The notes beneath the pieces were generated by a model. The model ran no database searches, was not told where the DNA came from, and was given only the letters and a program-made list of their open reading frames with translations. Below, one piece after another: positions 1 to 6,628 of a DNA stretch of 10,216 nt (position 1 is the stretch's first letter; the number at the start of each line of letters is the position of its first letter). Origin of the DNA: Spirochaetales bacterium (GTDB lineage Bacteria > Spirochaetota > Spirochaetia > SZUA-6 > DRHE01); assembly GCA_016930895.1 (NCBI GenBank), contig JAFGFV010000353.1, positions 1-10,216 of the forward strand. Reading direction: 5' to 3'. Made by a program: the position numbers and the translations under genes.

Positions 1-1
1 C

Positions 2-403
2 GCGGGCCGACGATACGGCCTGCCGGTCATGGTCCACACGGGAATGGGGATTCCCTTCGCCTCGCCGGTGAATCTCATACCGCTTGCGAAGGAATACGCC
101 GACGTGAAGATCATAGTGGCACACTGCGGTCAGACGGTCCTGGCAAACGAGGCCGAAGTCGCCTTCGGCTTGTGCCCGAACTTGTTCGGTGAGACGTCGT
201 GGACCCCCGGTTTCATGGTCAAGAAGTGGATCGGGGAGTTCGGCCACCGCTTCATGTTGGGCTCGGACCAGGCGAACAACGCGGCGGCCGAAATCAAGAA
301 ATACGAGACCCTCGGCCTTTCCACCGAGGACAGAAAGGCAATCTACTCAGAGACCGCTCTGGCAGTCTTCCAACTGGGCGCGACGGCTGCACAGGGGCGC
401 TGA
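2..403 (+). CDS. Amidohydrolase (Amidohydro_2 family), C-terminal part
   Basis: This is the 3' part of a gene whose 5' end lies before the window; the frame is open from base 2, before the first ATG at 29, and stops with TGA at 401-403. The visible 133 residues look like the second half of a metal-dependent TIM-barrel hydrolase of the amidohydrolase-2 type. Counting from the ATG at 29, the strand PVMVHTG carries His3, the strand IIVAHCG carries His32, and MLGSDQ carries Asp80, the usual position of the barrel-end metal or general-base Asp. These enzymes hydrolyse C-N or C-O bonds or decarboxylate aromatic acids; the substrate cannot be read from this fragment. It could belong to the same catabolic programme as the downstream ABC operon, but the toxin-antitoxin locus lies between them, so the link is weak. 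The family is fairly sure and the function is open. Confidence 0.8.
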   Translation, partial: AGRRYGLPVMVHTGMGIPFASPVNLIPLAKEYADVKIIVAHCGQTVLANEAEVAFGLCPNLFGETSWTPGFMVKKWIGEFGHRFMLGSDQANNAAAEIKKYETLGLSTEDRKAIYSETALAVFQLGATAAQGR

Positions 404-440
404 GCGGACCTCCAAGCGCGGCTCTGGAGCTCGGAGTCCG

Positions 441-662
441 GCCCAGGTCGCTGAAGCCAAGGTGCCCGCCGGTCGCGGCTGATCCGGCAGGCTCTCTCGG
501 GAAAAAAGTGAAAATCGCCAAAGGGAAGATACCCTTGGTGCGCATCGAGCCCATGCGCGAAGCCATGGGCGAGCGCAGGCTCGGGGGGCGCAAGGGGTCG
601 TGTCGCACATGGTGGAGGACTTCAACGCACCGGTCGACGACCTGTCGGAGTACAGCGGGTGA
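441..662 (+). pseudogene. Phd/YefM-like antitoxin broken by three frame changes
   Basis: A coherent Phd/YefM-type antitoxin can be read only by changing frame three times. Codons from 441 give AQVAEAK, the usual N-terminal 'VAEAK' helix. From 464 the next frame gives ARRSRLIRQALSGKK. From 508 the third gives VKIAKGKIPLVRIEP and continues to RRLGGRKG. From 597 the first frame returns with VVSHMVEDFNAPVDDLSEYSG and stops at 660-662. Together these follow the family order: helix, 'SGxxVxIAKxGKPLVRL', then the C-terminal 'DFxxPLxDLxEY' toxin-binding tail. Each break sits at a short homopolymer (GG at 461-462, AAAAAA at 502-507, GGGG at 594-597) and one added base repairs each. No start codon is visible upstream of 441. 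The stop overlaps the toxin start as GTGA, typical of an antitoxin-toxin pair. It is either a decayed gene or a cluster of homopolymer undercalls. Confidence 0.6.
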
Positions 663-1045
663 AGCTCCTGCTCGACACCCAGGTCTTCCTGTGGAGCATC
701 GACTCGCCGCGACGCTTGAGCGGGGAGGCAGCGGCCGCGCTGCTGGACGGCGACAACGACCTGTTCCTGAGCGCGGCCAGCTACTGGGAAATCTGCCTCA
801 AGCTGTCGATCGGCAAGCTCGCGCTGCAGGAGCGCTGGGCCGAGTTGTTGGATCGTGAGATGAGTGCCAACCGCATCGTATGGCTGGCGCTCGAGAAGCA
901 GCACATGCGGGCGGTTGTCGGGCTCCCGTGGGTCCACCGAGACCCTTTTGATCGCCTCCTGGTAGCCCAGGCGCGCTGCGAAGGCATGGCAATCGTAACC
1001 TCCGACGAGAACCTTCGACAGTACGGGGTCGGTACTGTCTGGTAG
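659..1045 (+). CDS. VapC-family PIN-domain ribonuclease toxin
   Basis: This is a 128-residue single-domain PIN protein, the usual length for VapC-type toxins, which cleave RNA (often tRNA or rRNA) using Mg2+ or Mn2+ held by four acidic residues. All four positions are visible: Asp6 in KLLLDTQ, Glu44 in SYWEICLK, Asp98 in HRDPFDRLLVAQA (with Asp95 nearby), and Asp116 in VTSDENL. Family members usually have DTH at the first motif; here it is DTQ. The GTG start at 659 overlaps the antitoxin stop by four bases (GTGA), which argues for translational coupling. The toxin frame is intact and its active site looks complete although the antitoxin frame is not. Either the antitoxin is really functional (sequence errors), an antitoxin elsewhere neutralises the toxin, or the toxin is no longer expressed. 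Confidence 0.88.
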   Translation: MKLLLDTQVFLWSIDSPRRLSGEAAAALLDGDNDLFLSAASYWEICLKLSIGKLALQERWAELLDREMSANRIVWLALEKQHMRAVVGLPWVHRDPFDRLLVAQARCEGMAIVTSDENLRQYGVGTVW

Positions 1046-1336
1046 ATCCTCTCGATGAGAGGGGGGTCTCGGGCGGTTCGAGTGCCGCGGGTTGTGCAGC
1101 CGGGGCATCGAATCTCGGCGCCGCCTCCTGTCTCGGTCACATATGCCCGTGTTCACGCCGCTATACAGGGAGCTCCGGGAGGTGCTACAAGCGGCGGGAG
1201 CGGTTGTCATGGTCGGCGGTGTGTCCGGCGTGGTTGGCTAGCCGGGTGTGCACCGACTGCCTGACGTGATAGAATCCCATTCCACGTTGAAAGTAGATCG
1301 AGCCGCAGGGCGCTCGGCATGAACAGCTGATGGGTC
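1046..1336. other. Non-coding stretch before the two-component system
   Basis: I see no convincing full-length gene in these 291 bases. A short perfect hairpin (CCTCTC-GAT-GAGAGG, 1048-1062) follows the toxin stop but lacks a T tract. A 32-codon open frame at 1143-1241 has a protein-like composition but no ribosome-binding site. A possible extended -10 promoter lies at 1267-1275. A three-codon open frame (ATG AAC AGC TGA, 1319-1330) ends six bases before the kinase start. None of the sequence folds into a credible tRNA. Confidence 0.5.
1267..1275 (+). promoter_or_regulatory. Possible extended -10 promoter for the kinase-regulator operon
   Basis: The sequence TGATAGAAT matches the extended -10 form TGnTATAAT at all but one base. 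It lies about 60 bases before the kinase start. The hexamer 17 bases upstream (TGTGCA) matches only half of TTGACA, which is tolerable for extended -10 promoters. This is a motif match only. Confidence 0.3.
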
Positions 1337-2566
1337 ATGAAGGGACAGGGACTAGGAAGGGGAACGGTTCTCCTTGGGCAGGCGGCTTTCCTCGCGGCGG
1401 CGTGCGTGCAATTCCTGCTACTGGCCGCCGCAGACCCTGCAGTGGCAGAGCTGGGGCTTCCCGGGGACTTCTACCTCGTGGTCGGGATGATGGGAGCCCT
1501 GTCGTGCCTGCAGGTGTTGGTCCGCAGCCACGGCGCGACGGTGGCGATGACACTGACGAAGTTCCTCCTTGCAGTGCTCGTCGGTATCCCGCTGGGAGCG
1601 CATCTGTGGCTGGAGGCCGTATTGTTCTCCCTCATCGTCCTGGAGGTGCAATACTACCTCGAGTCTCCGGCTAGTCACGCGGTGGCGGGCGCCGTGATCG
1701 TTGCTGCCACCCTTCTACAGAGGCCGTACTTCGTGCGCAATTGGGAGATCCCGCGCCCGCCCGCTACGGACCTGATGGGATTCGTCTTGGTGATGACCTC
1801 TGTCGCTGCTGTCGGGGCGCTCGTCCGCCGGGTGGTCGATCGCAACGAAGTGCTGGAGGAGAGCAACGGCTACCTCAACGCGGCGGTTGGACGGCTGATG
1901 GAAGCCAACCGCGGATTCCAGGAGTACGCCCTTTCGGCGAAGGAAGACGCGGAAAGGGACGAGCGCAAGCGGATATCCCGGGAGATCCATGACACGGCCG
2001 GCTACACCCTGACAAACCTGATCGTGATGATGGAGTCCGCGACCGACTTTTCGAAGACCGATCCTGAGAAGACCGAGCTCCTGCTCGAGCAGGCCAGGCG
2101 CGTCGCGGAGAGTGGGTTGGAGGACATCCGCTACTGCCTGCGAACGCTCCGCTCGCTCGGCTCTGAACCGCTGCATGGTATCAAGGCGGTGCACCGCCTG
2201 ATCGACACCTTTTCCCAGATCACCGGAATAAAGGTCAACATCGAGTACGGCAATCTGCCCTGGAGCCTGGGGAGCGAGATCGACGACGTATTGTACCACA
2301 TCGTGCAGGAGGGCATCACCAATGCGTTCCGGCACGGCCAGGCGATGCGCATCGACATCCTGCTTTGGCTTACCGAAACGAACCTGTTGATACGCATAGC
2401 AGACAATGGCTCTGGAGCCAAATCGATCAAGGAAGGTATCGGGTTCCAGGGGATCCAGGAGATGCTCAGCCGGCTGGGGGGCAAGTTCAATGCCGGGAAC
2501 TCGGAAGGCGGATTCCAGATCTCGGCCAGCATCCCGATTGGCCGCTCGAAGGTGACGGAGCCGTGA
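1337..2566 (+). CDS. Membrane sensor histidine kinase (HisKA_3/DesK-like)
   Basis: This 409-residue kinase autophosphorylates on a histidine and passes the phosphate to the regulator encoded directly downstream. Residues 1-165 are mostly hydrophobic and form about five or six membrane spans, with no sizeable extracellular domain, so the signal is probably sensed within the membrane or at its surface. A charged linker (about 165-210) likely forms a coiled coil leading into the dimerisation domain. The HisKA_3 H-box is ERKRISREIHDTAGYTL with phospho-acceptor His218. The ATP-binding domain shows an N-box (EGITNAFRHG, Asn329), the G1 box DNGSG (356-360) and the G2 region GIGFQGIQEML. The ATG at 1337 starts the membrane segment. 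The recognisable ribosome-binding site is poor, and a three-codon open frame just upstream may couple translation. The stop overlaps the regulator start as GTGA. Confidence 0.93.
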   Translation: MKGQGLGRGTVLLGQAAFLAAACVQFLLLAAADPAVAELGLPGDFYLVVGMMGALSCLQVLVRSHGATVAMTLTKFLLAVLVGIPLGAHLWLEAVLFSLIVLEVQYYLESPASHAVAGAVIVAATLLQRPYFVRNWEIPRPPATDLMGFVLVMTSVAAVGALVRRVVDRNEVLEESNGYLNAAVGRLMEANRGFQEYALSAKEDAERDERKRISREIHDTAGYTLTNLIVMMESATDFSKTDPEKTELLLEQARRVAESGLEDIRYCLRTLRSLGSEPLHGIKAVHRLIDTFSQITGIKVNIEYGNLPWSLGSEIDDVLYHIVQEGITNAFRHGQAMRIDILLWLTETNLLIRIADNGSGAKSIKEGIGFQGIQEMLSRLGGKFNAGNSEGGFQISASIPIGRSKVTEP

Positions 2567-3264
2567 TCCGCCTGTTGCTTGCTGATGACCAGACGCTGTT
2601 TGCCGAGAGCCTCAAGAACATCCTGGAGATGAGAACCAAGGACTTGAAGATCGTTGGACTCGCCTACGACGGCGAGCAGGCGGTTGATCTGGTGGAGCGG
2701 CTTGCCCCCGAGATCGTTCTCATGGACGTCAGGATGCCCAAACTCGACGGGGTGGAAGCAGCCAAGATCATCCGACAGAGGCACCCGCAAGTCAAGGTAA
2801 TGATGCTGACCACTTTTGATGACGATGAGTATGTTGTCGAAGCCATCAGGCACGGAGCGGTCGGGTATCTCCTCAAGACCACCCGACCGGCGGAGTTGAT
2901 CACTGCCATTCGAGGCATCAAGGGTGGGATGGTGCAAATTTCCCCGGAGGTGGCTCGCAAGCTGGTGGGCACCGGCACCCACGGCGGAGAGCTTGCGCTG
3001 GAAACGACCGAGGGAACTGTGGAAGAGAACCAGAACGCACCAGAGCCGGCCGATTGGGTCAGGTTCCTCAGCCATCGGGAGAAGGAGATCCTCAAGCAGC
3101 TGCTGGAGGGATTCAAGAACCGCCAGATCGCCGAGCGTCTGTTCATAAGCGAACAAACCGTCAAGAACCACCTACACACCATCTACTCCAAAATGGGCGT
3201 GAGCACCCGCTTCCAGGCGATCAAGAAGGTGGTCGAGGCAGGGCTGAACCTCTCCTCCTACTGA
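2563..3264 (+). CDS. NarL/FixJ-family response regulator (REC + LuxR-type HTH)
   Basis: This 233-residue protein is the DNA-binding partner of the upstream kinase. I place the start at the GTG at 2563, which overlaps the kinase stop (GTGA) and is immediately followed by the canonical receiver strand IRLLLADDQ. The receiver domain (about 1-120) has the acidic pair Asp8-Asp9, phospho-acceptor Asp55 in IVLMDVRMP, the conserved Thr83/Thr84 in MLTTF and Lys105 in YLLKTT. An acidic linker (about 140-165) is longer than usual for the family. The LuxR-type helix-turn-helix (about 166-228) reads LSHREKEILKQLLEGFKNRQIAERL in outline, then SEQTVKNHLHTIYSKMGV. The transport operon begins 168 bases downstream on the same strand, so its promoter is the most likely target. 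The system's signal and sites are unknown. Confidence 0.93.
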   Translation: MIRLLLADDQTLFAESLKNILEMRTKDLKIVGLAYDGEQAVDLVERLAPEIVLMDVRMPKLDGVEAAKIIRQRHPQVKVMMLTTFDDDEYVVEAIRHGAVGYLLKTTRPAELITAIRGIKGGMVQISPEVARKLVGTGTHGGELALETTEGTVEENQNAPEPADWVRFLSHREKEILKQLLEGFKNRQIAERLFISEQTVKNHLHTIYSKMGVSTRFQAIKKVVEAGLNLSSY

Positions 3265-3432
3265 TGAGAGGATCGTCCGCCCGGCCAGCTGGCTCGGGCA
3301 CCGCCACGGCGGGTCGGCTGGCGGTACCAAAGTACCAGAAGATGTTACCCGGAAGCCCGGGTAGGTAACTTCCAGGATGCCGAGCCGTGGGCTACACTTG
3401 CCGGAAATCCTCCCAAAGGAAAGGAGCAGACC
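3265..3432 (+). promoter_or_regulatory. Regulatory gap with several inverted repeats before the ABC operon
   Basis: This gap holds dense dyad symmetry. A hairpin CCTCTC/GAGAGG (3249-3271) overlaps the regulator's stop. A short GC hairpin (CCGCCACGGCGG, 3301-3312) could contribute to termination, although no T tract follows. GGTAC-CAAA-GTACC lies at 3323-3336. A longer dyad with arms GTTACC and GGTAAC spans 3344-3369. A weak sigma-70-like promoter follows: TTCCAG (3370-3375), 17 bases, TACACT (3393-3398). A good ribosome-binding site, AAGGAG (3421-3426), sits six bases before the binding-protein ATG. Confidence 0.5.
3340..3373. promoter_or_regulatory. Candidate operator dyad for the ABC operon
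   Basis: The arms AGATGTTACC (3340-3349) and GGTAACTTCC (3364-3373) match as inverted repeats at 8 of 10 positions, with a perfect six-base core and 14 bases between. An inner hairpin TACCCGG-AAGC-CCGGGTA (3346-3363) is nested in it. If the weak -10 at 3393 is real, the dyad centre falls near -48, where an activator such as a phosphorylated NarL-type regulator could bind. It could instead act as an RNA hairpin, for example a terminator of the upstream operon. Confidence 0.4.
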
Positions 3433-4740
3433 ATGGACAGAAAGGCGTTCGCTCTGTGTGTCGCACTATTCTGCGCGATCGCGACCTTCGCGTTCGCCGC
3501 GGGCAGCCAAGAGGCCCCGCAGGCGACGGAGATCACGGTGCAGATGCAGGACCACTCGGCCACTCGGGTCATGCAGGAGCTGCTGCCGGAGTTCGAGGCC
3601 AAGACGGGGATAAAGGTTAACCTGGTTATCCTACCCTTCTCGGCCATGAAAGAGAAGCAGCTCATCGAGCTCACCTCCCGGAGCTCGACCTACGACGTCA
3701 TTGGCCTGGACTACCGCGATGTAGCGGGCTATGGCGAAGCCGGCTGGATGGTGGACATCAACTCGTACATCGGCAGCAGCAAGGCTGACCCGAATCTGAA
3801 CGTTGACGACTTCTTGCCAACCTCGCTTCAGGGCTTGCGCTGGAAGGGCAAGCTGAATGGATTCCCCTTCTACGTCGAAAGCACGATGCTCATGTACCGC
3901 AAAGACCTTTACAAGGACGAGGGGCTCGCCGTACCCGAAACCTGGGACCAGCTGTACCAGAACGCCCTCAAACTGAACATGGATACGGACAGCGATGGGA
4001 CGGTTGATTTCTACGGCTACACGATTCGTGGACGTCGGGCGGTGGGCTACAACGACTACATCTGGAACGGCTACCTCAAGTCTTACGGCGGCAGCTACTT
4101 CGACGCAGGCTGGAAGCCGGTTTTCAACAGCGCGGCCGGTTTGAAGGCGCTGGAGATGTACGTCAAGATGCTCACCGAGTGTGGCCCCCCCGATGCCGCT
4201 ACCCAGGGGTATGAAGAGGTCATGCAGACGATGATGCAGGGAAAGACGGCGCAGGTCATTGATGCCACCATGCTGGGCGCTTGGCTCGAGGACCCCAAGC
4301 AGTCTAAGGTAGTGGGCCTCAACGGCTGGGCCATGGTGCCGAAGGGAAGCACCCGGAGGGGCAACAGCTTCTTCCTCATGGGCGTCGGAATTCCGACGTT
4401 CTCCACGAAGCAGGATGCCGCCTACAAGTTTATCGAGTGGGCCACCAGCTACGACATCCAGAATCGGCAGGTCGACCTGGGCGCATACATGACCCGCTCC
4501 TCCGTTGTCCAGTCGGAAGCATTCCGGAAGGCCTGGCCGTTCGCGGACATCATGCTGCAGTCACTCGCGGACTCGGAGCTGGACTACACCCCGATTCTGC
4601 CCGAGTGGGCCGAAGTGGCCGAGCAGGTCAGCATAGCCGTGTCCTCCGCTCTGATCGGCGAAAAGACACCCAAGGCTGCTCTGGACGAGGCGGCCGCAAA
4701 CGTGGACGCCATCATGAAGAACGCAGGGTACTACAAGTAG
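3433..4740 (+). CDS. ABC transporter substrate-binding protein, family 1 (carbohydrate type)
   Basis: This 435-residue protein is an extracytoplasmic binding protein that captures a solute, probably a sugar, polyol or related compound, and delivers it to the two permeases encoded next. The signal peptide (1-22) has a short basic start, a hydrophobic core and a likely AFA-AGSQ cleavage site; there is no standard lipobox cysteine, as the only nearby Cys14 follows Phe. The mature protein begins with ITVQMQDHSATRVMQELLPEFEAKTGIKV in outline, the usual family-1 opening, then YDVIGLD, NGFPFYVEST and LMYRKDLY. The segment DTDSDGTVDFYG (about 184-195) forms a DxDxDG calcium-binding loop seen in many family-1 binding proteins. 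Length is normal. The ribosome-binding site AAGGAG six bases upstream supports the ATG. The ligand cannot be assigned from sequence alone. Confidence 0.92.
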   Translation: MDRKAFALCVALFCAIATFAFAAGSQEAPQATEITVQMQDHSATRVMQELLPEFEAKTGIKVNLVILPFSAMKEKQLIELTSRSSTYDVIGLDYRDVAGYGEAGWMVDINSYIGSSKADPNLNVDDFLPTSLQGLRWKGKLNGFPFYVESTMLMYRKDLYKDEGLAVPETWDQLYQNALKLNMDTDSDGTVDFYGYTIRGRRAVGYNDYIWNGYLKSYGGSYFDAGWKPVFNSAAGLKALEMYVKMLTECGPPDAATQGYEEVMQTMMQGKTAQVIDATMLGAWLEDPKQSKVVGLNGWAMVPKGSTRRGNSFFLMGVGIPTFSTKQDAAYKFIEWATSYDIQNRQVDLGAYMTRSSVVQSEAFRKAWPFADIMLQSLADSELDYTPILPEWAEVAEQVSIAVSSALIGEKTPKAALDEAAANVDAIMKNAGYYK

Positions 4741-4773
4741 GACAGCAGGACCTCGGCTTGCCGTTCTCTGACA

Positions 4774-4810
4774 CTGGGTCTGCCCTGGAGTCGATCCCGG
4801 GCAGATCCAG
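4774..4810 (+). terminator. Strong intercistronic stem-loop between binding protein and permeases
   Basis: The arms CTGGGTCTGCCC (4774-4785) and GGGCAGATCCAG (4799-4810) pair over 12 bases with a single G-U. The 13-base loop can add three more pairs (GGA/TCC). The tail GTTTGTCCTT is only partly T-rich, so this is probably an attenuator or a 3'-end mRNA stabiliser rather than a full terminator. Such hairpins typically let the binding protein be made in excess of its permeases. Confidence 0.7.
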
Positions 4811-4869
4811 GTTTGTCCTTCCGTCATGTCGCGCGATGGAGGGACTTCGCAAGAGCGTGTAGGGGAGTC

Positions 4870-5766
4870 ATGAGGGCAAACAACCGAAGCATGTTCCTGG
4901 CGGTTTTCCTTCCGGTCACCGCCGTCCTGATCGGCATCACTATCTTCCCGTTGGCCTATTCTCTGGTCTTGAGCTTCCTCGACATCAACCTTCTGAAGCC
5001 ATACCAGAGAATCGACTTCGTCCTCTTTGACAATTTTCGGGGCCTCCTGGCGGATGCCCGCTTCCGCAACTCGGTCGGCAACACGGCTGTGTTCACGCTC
5101 GCGACGCTGGTCGCGGAGTTCGCCCTGGGCCTGGGGATCGCGCTTCTGCTCAACCGGGAGCTTGCCCTCAAGCGCCTGTTCCGCACGCTGTTCTTGATTC
5201 CCTTCATGACCACACCGGTGGTGGTCGGACTGATCTGGCGGTTTCTGTACAACTACGACCTGGGACTGATCAACTACTTGCTGCAGTTGCTGCACCTCGA
5301 GAAGGTGCTCTGGCTCTCTGACCCCGCTATTGCCCTGCGGTCGATCATCATCGTAGACATCTGGCAGTGGACCCCCTTCGTGGCGCTGATCCTTCTGGCA
5401 GGCTTGCAGTCGATCCCTACGGAGCCCTATGAGTCCGCCAAGATCGACGGCTGCAACCGCTTCCAGGAGTTCTGGTATCTGACCCTCTACTTCTTGCGGC
5501 CGTCCATCCTGGTGGTGATCCTGATTCGCACCATGGACAGCATCAAGCTCTATGACCTGGTCTACACCCTCACCGAGGGCGGGCCGGGAATCAAGACGGA
5601 GACGATCAGCTACTTCCTGTACGTACTGGGTTTCAAGCAGTTCTTCACCGGAAAGGCCTCCGCCGGTTCCTACTTGCTGCTGATCGTGATGATCGCCCTC
5701 AGCACGGCGTTCATCAAGCTTCTCCAGGGGGAATACAAGACAGAAGAGAAGAAGGCGAAGCCATGA
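4870..5766 (+). CDS. ABC sugar-type transporter permease 1 (MalF/UgpA-like)
   Basis: This 298-residue inner-membrane protein forms half of the translocation channel for the solute delivered by the upstream binding protein. It has about six membrane spans, the first at roughly residues 8-33. The cytoplasmic EAA loop that docks the ATPase reads EPYESAKIDGC from about residue 185, followed by FQEFWYLTLYFLRPS. The frame is open back to a TTG at 4813, but I prefer the ATG at 4870: it begins the usual short basic leader before the first span and has AGGGGAG just upstream (with rather short, two-base spacing). The TTG lies right after the intercistronic hairpin and has no ribosome-binding site. An eight-codon frame (4836-4862) ends inside this ribosome-binding site, which may aid coupling. 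The stop overlaps the next permease as ATGA. Confidence 0.92.
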   Translation: MRANNRSMFLAVFLPVTAVLIGITIFPLAYSLVLSFLDINLLKPYQRIDFVLFDNFRGLLADARFRNSVGNTAVFTLATLVAEFALGLGIALLLNRELALKRLFRTLFLIPFMTTPVVVGLIWRFLYNYDLGLINYLLQLLHLEKVLWLSDPAIALRSIIIVDIWQWTPFVALILLAGLQSIPTEPYESAKIDGCNRFQEFWYLTLYFLRPSILVVILIRTMDSIKLYDLVYTLTEGGPGIKTETISYFLYVLGFKQFFTGKASAGSYLLLIVMIALSTAFIKLLQGEYKTEEKKAKP

Positions 5767-6593
5767 AGCTGGACCGCAAGAGAAAGCTCGAGGACTCTCT
5801 GTCCTACCTTGCCCTCACCCTGGTGCTGGCGGTCGCAGTGGTGCCGGTGTTGTGGCTCTTTCTCACCTCGTTCAAGCGCCCCGTCGACGTGTACGCGATG
5901 CCGCCGAAGCTGATCGCTAGCCCCACGTTGTCCAACTACCGCACCCTGTTCTTCGAGCGCAGCTTCCTGAGGTATCTCAAGAACAGCGTGATCGTGTCCA
6001 CCGGGGCTACGGCCATCTGCGTGGGCCTGGGCTCGATGTACGCGTACACGCTGGCCCGGTCGCGCTTCAAGGCGCGTAACAACATGGCTTTCTGGGTCTT
6101 GAGCCTGCGGATGCTGCCACCCATCGCCGTGATCGTGCCATACTATCTGATCTTCAGGCAAATTCGATTGCTCGACACCCCCTTTGCGCTGATCATCGTG
6201 TACATGGTGATGAATTTCCCGTTGGCGGTCTGGATCATGAAAGGTTTCTTCGACGAGCTTCCGCTGGAGCTGGAAGAGGCGAGTCGCATCGACGGCTGCT
6301 CGGACTTCCAGACCTTTTTTCGGGTCGTGGTGCCCATGGTTCGACCCGGGCTCGCGGGCACGGCAGTCATCACCATGATCTTCAGTTGGAACGAGTTCAT
6401 GTTCGCCCTGATCTTGACGGGTGAGAAGGCCAAGACGCTGCCGGTCGGAGTGACGGGGTTTGTCACCTTCGAGGGTATCAAGTGGGGATTGCTGGCCGGT
6501 GGTGGCATCTTCATCATTGCTCCGATCTTAGTTGCCAGTTTCATCTTCCAGCGTCACCTGATCCGAGGCCTGACGCTGGGAGGCATCAAGTGA
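5763..6593 (+). CDS. ABC sugar-type transporter permease 2 (MalG/UgpE-like)
   Basis: This 276-residue protein is the second channel subunit and pairs with the permease encoded upstream, whose stop codon it overlaps (ATGA), implying coupled translation in equal amounts. Six membrane spans are apparent. The N-terminus LSYLALTLVLAVAVVPVLW and the phrase LFLTSFKRPVDVY are typical of MalG-type subunits. The EAA loop is EEASRIDGC at about residues 171-179, followed by FQTFFRVVVPMVRPGL, and SWNEFMFALILTG is the usual late-span signature. The C-terminus ends in FQRHLIRGLTLGGIK, the classic MalG-like ending. No ATP-binding subunit follows; the next genes are enzymes, so an ATPase encoded elsewhere probably serves this transporter. 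Confidence 0.94.
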   Translation: MKLDRKRKLEDSLSYLALTLVLAVAVVPVLWLFLTSFKRPVDVYAMPPKLIASPTLSNYRTLFFERSFLRYLKNSVIVSTGATAICVGLGSMYAYTLARSRFKARNNMAFWVLSLRMLPPIAVIVPYYLIFRQIRLLDTPFALIIVYMVMNFPLAVWIMKGFFDELPLELEEASRIDGCSDFQTFFRVVVPMVRPGLAGTAVITMIFSWNEFMFALILTGEKAKTLPVGVTGFVTFEGIKWGLLAGGGIFIIAPILVASFIFQRHLIRGLTLGGIK

Positions 6594-6628
6594 CGACCGG
6601 CCTGCGGTTGCGACAACGGAGGTAGAGG

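Noticed and set aside
199..858. Long open frame across the amidohydrolase end and antitoxin region
   Set aside because: Its first half overlaps the amidohydrolase in another frame and its last part overlaps the PIN toxin. Only the short stretch near 508-597 resembles a known family, which I assign to the broken antitoxin.
1048..1062. CCTCTC/GAGAGG hairpin after the toxin, with the same arms again at 3249-3271
   Set aside because: Six-base arms recurring twice are easily chance, and neither has a T tract, so I do not call a repeat family or terminator.
1065..1125. tRNA-like GGTTCGAG and CATCGAATC segments
   Set aside because: They recall T-loops, but the flanking bases do not form a five-pair T stem or an acceptor stem.
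347..1210. Long minus-strand open frame opposite the toxin
   Set aside because: Arg/Ser/Pro-rich translation with no recognisable motif, opposite a clear PIN toxin; typical of high-GC antisense frames.
2131..3171. Long minus-strand open frame opposite the kinase and regulator
   Set aside because: It lies wholly opposite two well-recognised genes and shows no domain of its own.
3386..3402. Possible sigma-54 promoter (GG ... TTGC) before the binding-protein gene
   Set aside because: The GG-to-GC spacing is nine rather than ten bases and the TGGCAC element is poor; the regulator also lacks a sigma-54 activation domain.
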